NCBI GenBank assembly: GCA_947683425.1
Contig: CANTUQ010000020.1
Location: 2,144,001 to 2,208,000, forward strand
DNA length: 64,000 bases
Direction of reading: 5' to 3'
Origin: Excoecaria cochinchinensis
Lineage: Eukaryota > Streptophyta > Magnoliopsida > Malpighiales > Euphorbiaceae
Both the position numbers and the translations under genes were made by a program. Of this stretch, positions 43,863 to 54,342 are shown in pieces (position 1 is the first letter of the stretch; each line of letters starts with the position of its first letter). The notes under the pieces are model-generated. The model did no database searches and was not told the DNA's origin. It saw only the letters and a list, made by a program, of their open reading frames with translations.

Positions 43863-45902
43863 ATGCCACCAAGACGATATGCTCCGCATGATCAGCCTGA
43901 GCCTGAGGCCCCAGGTTGGATGAGTGATGAGGCTAGACAGAGATATGCAGAACTGGCCCAGGTGCAGTTCCGAGCTAGCCGCTTCGTTTCTAGGCCGTTC
44001 CTTGAGGCTTTGGGGATGACAGATGAGGTTGATATACTGATGGCAGGCGCGAGTTGGATAGAGTTTTTGATACCTGCTTTCCAGACTCACCCGGAGATGG
44101 TGTGGTAATTCCTTACTACGCTACACTACGGCGGATATCAGAGATCTGACACGGAGGAGGGTGTCATCAAGTTTTGGATTGAGGGCCACCATTACAGTAT
44201 CACCCGTCAGCGGTTTACAGAGGCCATGGGGCTTCCATTCGGGCAGGATGTCATAACGCCCCAGAGATCAGTGAGACGTCAGCATTGGGAGGTTATAGCC
44301 TTACCGGGAGTGCCGTATGATCATGACACGGTGAAGAGTACAGTACTTTCATTACAGGCCTTGCGATATCTTCATCAAGTTTTATCCAGCTCATATTTGG
44401 GACGAGCTAGTAACCCAGGTTCCCTCAATGCTGCAGAGATCTGGAGTTTATGGGCCATGGTGGCAGGACAGAGGCTCAACATCAGCCATGAGAATTTGGT
44501 TAACCTGATGAGGGTATCCAGGGGGGCAGCCCCTATGGTATATGTTGGGGGAGTCATTGCTAGATTGCTCCTGAATTTGGGTGTTCGTCCAGATATCTTG
44601 GGGCGCCCCTTGGATGAGAGCATTTATGTGGACGCTCCCACAGCTATGACGATGGCTATGATATTGCTGATATCGGGTCAGCCCGAGGCGTACAGGCTTC
44701 GCACTGTGCATGAGACTAGACGCGCATTTAGCTTGCCTTCGTTAGAGCCAGTAGAGGACCAGCCTCAGGACCAGCCTCTTGGGCACCCAGAGCATCAGGA
44801 GCAGCAGCTTCCCGAGCACCATCAGCACCAGGAGGATCAGCTTCCCCGACAGCCAGAACATCCAGAGGGTCAGCCTCCGCAGCCGCAGCACGAGGAGCAG
44901 CCAGGTACACCTTATGATATGGGGATCGAGTTTACTATGGATGAGCTGCTTGCTACTCCTCTAGGGCAGAGAGTACAGAGTCCTACACCTCCACCATCGC
45001 GAGTACATAGGACAGCTCCCCGGGTTCACGAGAGGTTTAGTCCGTATGCTAGGGTAGGGGATCCGGGAGCATCTACTTCTACAGCTCCGCCACCTGAGCC
45101 AGTACCAGATTCAGCTCCCCCTCTGCCCTCATCATCAGTGCAGCCAGATTTTACTGCACTATTGACTGCTATGTTCGCATCTTTCGAGCACAGGCAAGAG
45201 GAGAGAGACAGAGCCCTTCTCGGGCAGCTCGGAGAGCAAGATAGAGTCATATTAGATCGGCTGGAGCAGCAGCAGAGTTTTATCCTGGAGCAGGGGAGGC
45301 TCATTGTCTTTTTGAGGCAGGATCAGGAGAGGCTCGTGGCTCAGCTGAGGCAGGAGATGAGGACATCCCAGGATGGAGTGGCCCAGAGGGTGGATGTGTC
45401 CTTACAGGCAGTAGAGGAGTCAGTTGAGGCTCTCAGATTCAGGGCTCAGGTTCTGGATGGTGCCATACCTCTTATCGCCCAGTCCATTCGAGAGTTTAGG
45501 GAGCAAACAGAGGACAGACTGCGAAACATAGGGACCGCCTCCATGGTTCAGGCTCTCCGCCTAGGTGATGCTTTCAGGGAGTTAGGGGGAGTTGTCGTTG
45601 ATACGCTGCAATTCATGACGGTATGTGCACAGCCTTTCCTAGATGGATTTGCTCAGGTCCAGTTCCAGCAGCAGGACCCGGCGAGAGCGCAGCCATTATC
45701 TATACCAGTGGCCGTCCCTCCTAGATACCAGCGATAGGCCAGAGCCTCGGCTACACAGCAAGCCGGACCATCAGCCCCTCCTAGTCAGCCGTCTACTCCA
45801 AAAGTGGGACCCTATGCCTCTTCATCATGGTCTCAGACAGTCCAGATATCAGATGATGATGATAATTCAAAGGAGGAGCTCACGGACTATCCACCCCCAT
45901 AG
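43863..45902 (+). pseudogene. sense accessory ORF in element C, Athila ORF1-like with coiled coil
   Basis: One frame of 680 codons with two stops, TAA 44106-44108 and TAG 45735-45737; sequence on both sides of each stays in phase and keeps protein-like composition. Start ATG 43863 (MPPRRYAPHDQPEP); an earlier in-phase ATG is at 43797. N-terminal part: FLEALGMTDEVDILM, FWIEGHHYSITRQRFTEAMG, LQALRYLHQVLSSSYLG, AAEIWSLWAMVAGQRLN, MVYVGGVIARLLLNLGV, an order like Athila ORF1-type ('putative plant transposon protein') domains. Then a His/Gln/Pro-rich repeat (about 44748-44910), a Pro/Ser-rich linker, a Gln/Glu-rich coiled-coil candidate (about 45178-45530) and an acidic tail ending at TAG 45900-45902 with QISDDDDNSKEE. 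It lies between pol and 3' LTR, a site where extra ORFs are known in Tat elements. Role unknown. D lacks it. Confidence 0.65.
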
Positions 45903-46404
45903 CCCTTCAGGGAGTCATGATATTATTTTTGTATCTTATATTATCATATTTACATTACATTGTACAAAATTTAACCTTTTAGCGGAAAAACATTTATAGT
46001 TATCCTGTTAAATTTGCATGTTATTACTTCATGATTTAACTCTCTTAAGAAAAGAAAAAGAAAAGAAGAAGAAGAAAAAGGGATAATTAATTATGTGATA
46101 AAAAGGATGATAAATGATAAAAATATCCACAAATCTATCAATCAAATTAATTGGCGCGAGAATTAACGAGAATCTCTTATAATACAGGAATGTGGTTTTA
46201 CACCGATTCAAAATTGACCCACAGTCAAAAGGAAGAATAAACAAATTAAGCATCATATCCTTCGAGATCACATGAAATCAAAAGGTCAGAATTGTACCTT
46301 GGGGCATGATAAAGCCGCCAAATTGGGACACCCAGTTTCGAAGAACGCCCCGCTCAGAAGAGCAGTCTAGGAGGACACCCAGGCCAGAAGGATGCCCATT
46401 TCAA
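45903..46404 (+). other. element C region after the accessory ORF
   Basis: AT-rich; TTTGTATCTTATATT and an AATAAAC at 46237 could serve 3'-end formation of the accessory transcript. No gene is seen. Purine-rich AGAAGAAGAAAAAG near 46060. Confidence 0.4.
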
Positions 46405-46563
46405 GAGCCAATTATTGCACTTTGTACAGTCCGAAGAAGACTCGGTGCAGCTCAGGAGAGCCAATTATTGCACTTTGTACAGTCCGAAGAAGACTCGGTG
46501 CAGCTCAGGAGCGCCAATTATTGCACTTTGTGCAGTTCGAAGAAGACTCGGTGCAGCTCAGAA
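46405..46563 (+). repeat. 53-bp tandem repeat in element C 3' UTR (3 units)
   Basis: Units start at 46405, 46458 and 46511. Each has CCAATTATTGCACTTTGTAC then AGTCCGAAGAAGACTCGGTG and CAGCTCAGGAG. Units 1 and 2 are nearly identical; unit 3 has a few changes. Open frames here only translate the repeat. Confidence 0.93.
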
Positions 46564-46725
46564 GAGTAAACCTCGCATTTTGTAAGTCCAGAACTGACTC
46601 GACGCATTACCACTTCCCCGGCGAAAAGGTAAGGACTGCCTCAGGTATGTGTCTCTTTCCTTTCTTCTCTGAATTTTTGCTCATCTAGGCACTAGTGCGC
46701 TAGTTTCCCCAAAATTGGGGGCAAC
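46564..46725 (+). other. pre-LTR block and polypurine tract of element C
   Basis: CTCAGGTATGTGTCTCTTTCC, GCTCATCTAGGCACTAGTGC and polypurine AAAATTGGGGGCAAC at 46711-46725, the same tract as D, directly before the 3' LTR. Confidence 0.75.
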
Positions 46726-48246
46726 TGTAGACACCGGGTCTTGAGGCAGTCCAGATCAGAGTTACCCGATGAAGAGATCAATGTTGGTTTTTGGATAAGG
46801 GGATGAAATTCGGAGGTTTTCGTCTTTCGGTTTCACGGGGATTAAAATCTTTTTCTATGGCATGGAGTTTTGAAAGAATTGGATAAATTTTAGGTAAAAT
46901 TGGGAGTTTTGCTCCACGGACGGGATGCCCATCTGTGTAGGGATGCCCATCCCTACTTGGGGTGATCCCCATCTCTAGGCGTAGTGGGGACGGACACGTG
47001 GCGATGTAGGGACACCCGTCCCTAGTATCACGCCCTGTCCCTAGTCAGTTTCCCGCATATGCCCTTAGTAGGGATGGCCGTCGGTAGATGCAGGGAAGCC
47101 CGTCGATACGGTAACTGACCGGATCACACCGGATTGGATAAAATCTGATGAAGGATAGGATTTATCTAAGATTTGAATTTTAAAAGTCCTTTTAAAATTC
47201 AAACTTTAGATTGAGGCTTATCTTAAATATCTCCTAAAATCTTATAAATAGAGGATCAAATTTCAATTTTGGGGTTAGAAAATTTGGGAATTTTGGTGAG
47301 AAAAAGAGGGAAATTTTAGAGCAATTTATTTTGAAAAAAGGCTATCAAATATTTTTGGGAAATTGATTTTTAGAAAAGTTTCTATAAGCAATTTACTCAG
47401 AAGTTTATGAAATCTCTGCTTTATTTGCAGAATTTTATTTTGATGAATTTTTTTAATTAATTTAATTTCTTCCAATTTTTCTTGCAAATTAAGTTAATTT
47501 GACGTGACGAAATTCATTCGTTTCCATCAATATAACTAATTCGAACACTCGATTACTATCAAATTTTCAAGGAAAGAATAACAAAAATTTTCTTTCTTTG
47601 ATCTGATTCTTACTCGATCCTTGCGAAGCATACTGGGACGAAATTGCATCGTGTGGTTGATACCATGTTCTCTAATTATTTTTATTTTTATTTTTATTCA
47701 CATTTTTTTGATGCTAACATGTTTATCCTTGTGAGTTATTCTCTGACCATTTGGAGTTGGAGTTATGAAAGATGGTGATTGCGCCAGTCCGAGGACTTTT
47801 ATTCGGGTTTCTTCTTTGGTTTTACCTTTTATTTATGTTATTATGAAAATGGTTTTAATATCGTTGAAGTAAAAAAGACCAAAAGCTTTCTATTAATTAA
47901 TCTGGCATTTTCTCTAAATAAAAAATGGGACCAATGTCCTAGTTTTTCATACTGAAATAAATCATCACATCAATAATTGTTTCATAACAAATATGCATAC
48001 GAGGATCAATATCCTCATCATCAATGAATAATCCGATTTATGCTTGATTTGTATTTCAGTTATGAATGGGAGTTGTATTCCGCTCCTAGTGTTATTGTAA
48101 TATTGAATATTTTATTTTTGGATTTATCTTCCATTTACCGCTTTTGATATGAATGATTGCGCCTTTAATTTAAATTGCATCGTGTGGAAAGTTGATGAAA
48201 CAATAAACTCAAAACTCAATTATAATATTAATCAAGGTATAAATAA
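46726..48246 (+). mobile_element. 3' LTR of element C, truncated and internally deleted
   Basis: It matches the 5' LTR (18351-20437) from TGTAGACACCGGGTCTTGAG onward, but lacks about 260 bp in the middle (the part after GGGACGAAAT at 19271 up to about 19525; a 25-bp sequence replaces it at about 47649). It stops at CAAGGTATAAATAA, so the last about 330 bp (20107-20437) and the right target duplication are gone. TATAAATAG at 47243. Confidence 0.88.
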
Positions 48247-48830
48247 CAGTTATCAGGTTTTTAGAACATATGCTTCAGGGAAGTTTTTAGAACATATGCT
48301 TCAGGGATGTGCATTGGAGTTCTCAGGTAGCTGGGATAAGTGTGTGCCTTTAAAGGAGTTCGCTTACAATAACAGTTATCAAGCGAGTATTGGAATGGCC
48401 CCTTATGAAGCTCTCTATGGACGGAAATGCAGAACTCTAGTGTGTTGGACTGAGTTATCAAAAAGGTCAGTTGTCCGGAATTGATTAGAGACGCGGAAGA
48501 AAAGATTAGAGTGGTGTAATAGAATTTAAAAGCAGGTAAAGACAGACAATGGTCCTATACTGATTTGAAACGAAGGGGCATTCGATATGAGGTTGGCGAC
48601 AAGGTATTCTTGAAAGTATCGCCATTACAGAAAGTTCTTCGGTTTGGTAAGAAAGGGAAGTTAAGTCCTCGGTTTATTAGACCTTATGAGATCTTGGATA
48701 GGATTGGCCCGGTAGCGTATCGGCTAGCATTGTCGGTGGAATTAGCTAATTACATGATGTTTTTCACGTGTCTATGCTCTGCCACTATCGATCTGATCCA
48801 TCCCATGTGTTACAAGTGCAAGATATTCGG
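48247..48830 (+). pseudogene. pol: element B integrase, C-terminal part
   Basis: It resumes with codons for RVIRFLEHMLQ-like sequence (compare 7088 in element A). A 26-bp tandem duplication (48258-48309) shifts the frame. Then CALEFSGSWDKCVPLKEFAY, NNSYQASIGMAPYEALYGRK, frame breaks near 48465-48520, and VGDKVFLKVSPLQKVLRFGK, DRIGPVAYRLAL (about 48590-48735). The second Asp and the Glu of the DDE triad are missing with the deleted segment. Confidence 0.87.
48258..48309 (+). repeat. 26-bp tandem duplication in element B integrase
   Basis: TTTTTAGAACATATGCTTCA plus GGGAAG at 48258-48283 is followed directly by the same sequence ending GGGATG at 48284-48309. It is absent from element A at this place. 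Confidence 0.92.
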
Positions 48831-49076
48831 GTTCAACCAAATTTCTCATTCGGGTTCAACCAAATTTCTCATTTAATGAAGAACCGAAGGAAATTTTGGC
48901 TAGGGAGATCAGACAACTCTGCAACAAGCAAATCCCTTTGGTTAAGGTACTCTAGAAGCATCATGGAATTGAAGAGGCAACGTGGGAACCGGAAGAAGTT
49001 ATGAAAGCTCAGCATCCTCAGTTATTTGGATCAGGTGAGAATTTCGAGGATGAAATTCGGTTAAGGAGGGGAGTAT
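48831..49076 (+). pseudogene. pol: element B chromodomain and polypurine tract
   Basis: Chromodomain-like reading IPLVKVL-stop-KHHGIEEATWEPEEVM (about 48930-49000), ending QHPQLFGSGENFEDEI as in element A. A short duplication CGGGTTCAACCAAATTTCTC precedes it (48828-48872). The purine-rich AAGGAGGGGAGTA lies just before the 3' LTR at 49077. In chromoviruses this domain is thought to guide integration to modified chromatin. Confidence 0.8.
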
Positions 49077-51342
49077 TATAACTCCCCATTCCCACCCTAG
49101 TAGTATGAGCCTTGTGTGCATGTGATTTTGTATGTGTTATCCTTATGTTTGTGTTTGGTTTAAATTACAGTATTGTGTATTTTTGGGGTATTGCTTGGGT
49201 GTGAGTGTCTATATGGGAGTAGGGTGTGTTGGGATGAGGCTAATTTTATGTGTAGGAGAGAGGATGGTTAATGGGTGTGTCTTGGGGTAGTCTTCCTATA
49301 GGAGGCTGCCATGTGGCAAGTGGGGGAGTATTTATAGTGATGAGAGAGAATTAACTTTTCCTTTTTCCCGTTTCTCCCTTTCTTCCCGTTCTTCATCTTT
49401 TTCTCCCTTGTTTCTTTACTTTCTTCTGATCCTTCCACTCTAGCTGCAATTTTGTTGAATTTTGGGTAGTCCTATGTTTATATAGGTAAGTGATAGCTTA
49501 TTGTTCTTCCTCATCCTCTTATTTCTTTTAATTTGATTAATTTGGGTAATTGGGTATTTTTGGGGTTTGAGTTTAAAGCTTGTTGTGATGGATGTTTTGC
49601 TTAGAGATCCCTCCTAGAGAGCCAAAAGGTGAGGAAATAGCAAGTGAAAGCGGAGCCCGTGATTAGAGTTCAAGAACTTGAGGTTTGGGAATGTTTGTGC
49701 TTTTATATGTTTTGTGTGATTGATTTTTGTGTTTTGTGGTGATTGTTGAAATTGATGGAGTATATTGTGGGTATTTGTATCTAATTGATATGGGTATTGG
49801 TTATCTTGAGTTGAGATGCATAATTTGTGAAGAATTGAGCTATAGTATGAGTTTGTATGTAATTCTTAGAGAAAATTCTGGTTTAGTAAATTCTGGAGTT
49901 TGATCTTGTAAATTGTATGATTTAATGATGATGATTGGATTATAAGTTAGGTTTTAGGTTATTAAAGATTTTATGAATGATCTATTTGTGTGGAGTTATG
50001 TTTTGAAGTCAATTGGAGATTTGAATGATTTGGGAGTGAAATTCTGCAGGTTTTTCGCATAAAAGCTGGAAATCACGACCCTGTCGTGGGGTCGCGACAG
50101 AGCTCCGTTATTTCAACCTTCGTGGGCGCAGAGCGTGGGCTATTAAGCGGTCGCAGGAAGAGCTCTCTGTTATGAGCACGACAGAGCATTCGGCTATCGA
50201 GCGATTGTGGACAGTTGCGCTCGCGCGACAGTGAGATATGTTTCCGTTCCCGCGCGAGCGTGAGGACTGCCGCGATCGCGACCTGGGGCAAATTTTGCCT
50301 CTATCGCGAGCGCGACACCTCCTAGCTTCAAATCGAGTTTTCTTTTTATGCTTTTAATGTTTTATTTTCAACCTGGTGATGCTTTTATAGTTATATATAG
50401 ACAATTTTATGAATTATATGAATGCAATTAGATGAATTTGTACTTGACCTGTGAAAGTCAATAAGTATATAAATAGGCCTGCCTATAGAGTTCAGTTAGC
50501 TGCAGCCATGCGTATGCGTTCTGGACCATGATCAGGTCCCTGTTCAAATCCTCGCGATCCCTTTTAAACTTGAATCTTGTTTAAGATTCCATGTGAAAAT
50601 ATTTGAACCAAAAAGAAAAGAATAATTTTGATACCCTCGGGTATCCATGCATTTTGAATGGCTATGCGTTACTCGCTATCTACTCTTTTGAATAAGCAAG
50701 TTTATTGTAATTATGTGCAATAATTTAATTCGTTATAATTGATTTTATGGTGAAAGATATTGTTATCTCGAGCATGATGAACTGTGTTAAGTATTGATTT
50801 TCAGTATGTGTCATGTGTATGTGATTTTGTTGACGTCCACTATGAGTGGTCGTTTTTCTTTGTGTTTTCCCCACTAAGCGTATTCTCTTAGCACGGGTCT
50901 TTCATCCGTTCAGGTGTGGAAAATGTTTGAGTTTTTGGGAAGGGTGATCCGTTTCAGCTGGGCCAACACAACTAGGAGAGAGAGTTTTAGTAGTACAGAA
51001 TTGTACTTTTTGTATATGTATTAGTTTTCTAATCTTGTATTAATGAATCTTGATGTACGCTCTACTTTTGTAAGTTGGTTTGATATCAGATTTGTATATG
51101 ATCTTTTGTGCTGTGGCACTTTTGTATTTAATTATTAAAGACTATTATGTAAATTAATAATATTGTACCTTTTGTTTTCAGCCTTTTCTATTGTTAAAGA
51201 AATTTTATTTTACCGTTTTGAATGAATGTTTTGCAACTTTATTTGCATTATTTGAGGTTTTTGCATGACAACCCTCATCTATCGAGCTCCTTCTTCCTCC
51301 TCGAGGGATGAAGCTCCCTACGTATAGATAAGGGGTATTACA
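49077..51342 (+). mobile_element. 3' LTR of element B
   Basis: TATAACTCCCCATTCCCACC start (TG mutated to TA), GGGGTATTACA end at 51342; 2266 bp. Colinear with 12415-14697, including the TATTTATAG box near 49328 and the GC hairpin cluster at about 50078-50320. Confidence 0.92.
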
Positions 51343-51347
51343 ACTAT
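51343..51347. other. target-site duplication of element B, right copy (diverged)
   Basis: ACTAT, matching ACCAC at 12410-12414 in three of five positions; mismatches are C/T. Confidence 0.5.
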
Positions 51348-51737
51348 TGTGAGTGGCGGCACGTTATTTGTTTCGCCCGACTAAGCGTTATCGCTTAGCA
51401 CAGTTGTTTTTTGATGCAGGTTAGGAGATAAGAGTAGCGCAGCGGTCCGCTATGTTTTGGCCAACGAGTCGCTAAATTTTTATAGGAAATATTTTTGATT
51501 TCGGCATGTAATTAAGTTTTATTTTTTTGCAATTGTAATAAGTAGTAATATTGTTAGTGCGAATATTAGTGTGTTGATGACATAGGTTTAGTATGTGCAT
51601 GTATTGAGCTTCTGTTTTTTGAAATTTTATTATTCTGATTTGTGTATTGCCATGTGTGTCTTTGTCTGGTAGCACTCTCTGCTCATCGTAGCTCTTCGTC
51701 CTTCGATATGCTACATGTGGGAGTTCGGGGTGTTACA
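51348..51737 (+). mobile_element. LTR of element Z, second part
   Basis: It begins TGTGAGTGG and carries CCGACTAAGCGTTATCGCTTAGCA (51387 on), the block that follows 'ACCACTGTGAGTGG' in the other Tekay-type LTRs. It ends CGGGGTGTTACA at 51737. Together with 10512-12414 it forms one LTR interrupted by element B. No primer site follows; instead Tat-type 3' UTR repeats begin. Confidence 0.65.
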
Positions 51738-52072
51738 GCAAGGGCATGCTTTGCGGACCGGATGGGGGTCAACAAAACAATTGCAAAGGGGTCGTAGTAG
51801 AATACACTACAACTCAGCGGCAACGATCATATGTCATGCAAGCCGGATGGTGGTTAGCAAGGACATGCCGTGCAGGCCGGATGGTGGTTAGCAAAATGAT
51901 TCCAATATATTAAATGGGTCATAGTAGAATACGCTACGACCCAGCGGCGACAAGCCAAGATCTTTAACACAACAAAAAGGTAATGACTTCCTCAGGTACG
52001 CACTTCTTTCCTTCTTTGAATTTTCGCTCACCTAGGCACCCATGCACTAACTTCCCCAAAATTGGAGGCAAC
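51738..52072 (+). mobile_element. element E 3' UTR remnant (Tat lineage)
   Basis: It has diverged repeats: GCATGCTTTGCGGACCGGATG, CATGCAAGCCGGATGGTGGTTAGCAA and CATGCCGTGCAGGCCGGATGG, plus two copies of a GGGTCATAGTAGAATACGCTA-type unit (about 51792 and 51907). It ends with the conserved pre-LTR block CTCAGGTACGCACTTC, CTCACCTAGGCACCCATGCA and polypurine AAAATTGGAGGCAAC. Only this end of the internal region is in the window. Confidence 0.75.
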
Positions 52073-53137
52073 TATAGACATTGGATCCTGAGACAGCCTA
52101 TATCAGGGTTACCCAATGATAATTAGATGCGTGCTCACGGGCAAAAAGGTTGGAAGCGGTGATTGCCTTGTTAAATTTACTTTTTAGAGATAAAAAATAA
52201 AAAATTTTAAAAATAAAAATAAAAAAATGAGTTTGCTAATTATATTGTTTTAGTCAAAATTGCATTTAAAAAAAATTCAGCCGTCGGCAGCACGTATCGA
52301 CAGCGCGGAGCGCTCTTACGTGCGTCATTTGCTTACGCGTAGCGCGCCCTACATAACACACGTGCGAGCATTGCCCGCTTGTGCGCAGCGCATGATCGGC
52401 AGGCGTCGCTCGCCATCTCACCCATCGATCGCCCCCTGTCCGCCGAAAATGCCATTTTTGACCCTTTTCGGGAAAATTTGTTTTTTTATCCCATTTTTTT
52501 GGGATTTTCAGGATTTTTTCCATTTTTAAAATATAGATAAGAAATAATCTAATTTAAATTTAATTTTTTCTTAATTAATTAGGTTTTCACAAAAAAAATC
52601 ATATAAATAGAAAAATTTTAAAAGAAAAAAAGGGGGCAATTCTTTTGGGTTAAAATTTTTTATTTTATTTTCTCTTCTTCTTCAATAGAATTCTCTCTAT
52701 ATCATTTTTTAGTTTTCTTCTCCAAATAAAATCTCTTAAGGTTAAAAATTCAATTCTTAATCAATAATTTTTCTTCAGACAAAGAAAAATAATTCTTTGC
52801 TCTTGAGAAGTTTTTTTTTCTTTCATTATTTCTTTTTAAGCAAATTTTGTTTCTTGAAATAAAATTCCAATTTTTATTATTTTTAATTCTAATTTTGCGA
52901 ATCAAAACCAAGAAAATCAATCAAATTTTTGCCTTCATCGAATCTGAATTCTGAGGGTAAACATTCTGAGCTCGATCTCTTATTTTTATTTTTCTTTTAT
53001 TTATTTTTGTTCATATTTAATTAGTCATCATGTAGATCTTTACATCTATTGTGTATTTATTTATTTTATGTGATTTTAGATATAGAGTTAACATTTTTAT
53101 ATTTCTTTTTGTTTTTTATTTACTTAATTGTTCATTC

Positions 53138-53138
<1 letters not shown>

Positions 53139-53220
<82 letters not shown>

Positions 53221-53231
53221 TATCATCATTT
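53139..53231. repeat. (ATT)n(ATC)n microsatellite
   Basis: About 15 ATT repeats (53139-53183) pass into about 15 ATC repeats (to 53229), inside the LTR of E. The poly-Leu/Ser and poly-Ile frames through it are not genes. Confidence 0.97.
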
Positions 53232-53973
53232 TTTATGATTTAGGTATTAATTTATTAATATGTTGTTTTATTTGTTTCATCATGTCATTTAATTTAATTT
53301 TTTTATTTATGATGTATTTTATTCCTTTTTATTTTATTCATCTCTTTTATATGTTTTAATTGATAATTGATTTAATTATTAACATCAATTTTATTTGTTT
53401 TTGTTTTGATTCCAATACTTGTTTTCCTTGCTTGGGTATTCTCGCGAGCAAATGAGGAGATCCAAGAGACTCGTTTGGCCTAACTTATTATTTTTATTTT
53501 TTGTATTATTTTCTCTATTTTGCTTTTTTATTTATTTTTCTATGTAATTTCTAATAAAATTGTTTATTTTATACATGTTAAAAAAAGAATCACAAAAATA
53601 TTTATATGAATCAAAATGGATTTTTTCTAATAAAATAGGACCAATGTCCTAGTTTTCACATCCAAACAAATGATCACCTTAATGTTATTTTTTGATAAGC
53701 GTACATGCGAGGACCAATGCCCTCATCGCTAACGAATATCCCGTTTTATGCATGATTTGCGCATCTTTTTATTTAGGGTTGTATTCCGCCCCTAGTTTTT
53801 TTGTAATTTACTGTATTTTTATTTACTTTATTTACCACTTTCACTACATGATTGATCTACGCTTTAATTATTGCATTAAACTGTATGAGAAAAGGAATAA
53901 AATTTTAACTCTAAAAGTCAATTATAATTTAATCAAGGTATGAAAAAATGGGAAGTCCCGAACTCTCTCTGAT

Positions 53974-54266
53974 TTTAGGTTCAACGAGGTTAGACAAATC
54001 ATCCCAATGTTCTATTATGGTGGGAACTCAAAAATATCTCTTGCTGGCCAAGATAGACTTATGTATGTCATCTTAGGCTCAATGGGGTTAGATGAACCAT
54101 CTCAATGTACTATCAGGATGGGAATTCAAAAATACTCCTTGCTGCCCAAAATAGAAACTTGCGTTTGTCTTAGGCTCACTGAGGCTAGTTGAGCTTTTCA
54201 ATATTTTATTAGGTCATAACTCCAAAACACCTCATTGTTGCACAAAATAAACGCCCTTGTAATCTT
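53974..54266 (+). repeat. 98-bp module, three tandem copies, in LTR of E
   Basis: Copies begin TTAGG(T/C)TCA at 53974, 54073 and 54170. Each has CAATGTnCTAT, then AACTCnAAAA(A/C)(T/A)(C/A)(T/C)C, then CAAnATAnAC. It is the same module as in F (four copies) and D (one clear copy). Confidence 0.8.
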
Positions 54267-54342
54267 TTACAAGTACCATGAACCTCTCTCGAATACCTTA
54301 AAAGCGGGTTTTCGGGGCCCCCGAGATTCGGCGCGTGTCACA

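Larger units (their letters stand above)
52073..54342 (+). mobile_element. LTR of element E (Tat lineage)
   Basis: It starts TATAGACATTGGATCCTGAG (TG mutated to TA) after a polypurine tract and ends GGCGCGTGTCACA at 54342. A GC hairpin-like block lies at about 52280-52445, TATAAATAG at 52602-52610, a TTA/TCA microsatellite at 53139-53231, and three 98-bp modules at 53974-54266. The GGGCGAGCTCC that follows (54344) looks like a decayed Tat primer site. The small open frames here come from the hairpins and the microsatellite. Confidence 0.82.

Noticed and set aside
45026..45304. Cys/Ser-rich minus-strand frame opposite the accessory ORF
   Set aside because: Mirror of the Gln/Glu-rich coiled-coil codons on the plus strand.
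53049..53359. Poly-Leu/Ser and poly-Ile open frames
   Set aside because: They are translations of the (ATT)n(ATC)n microsatellite in an AT-rich LTR.
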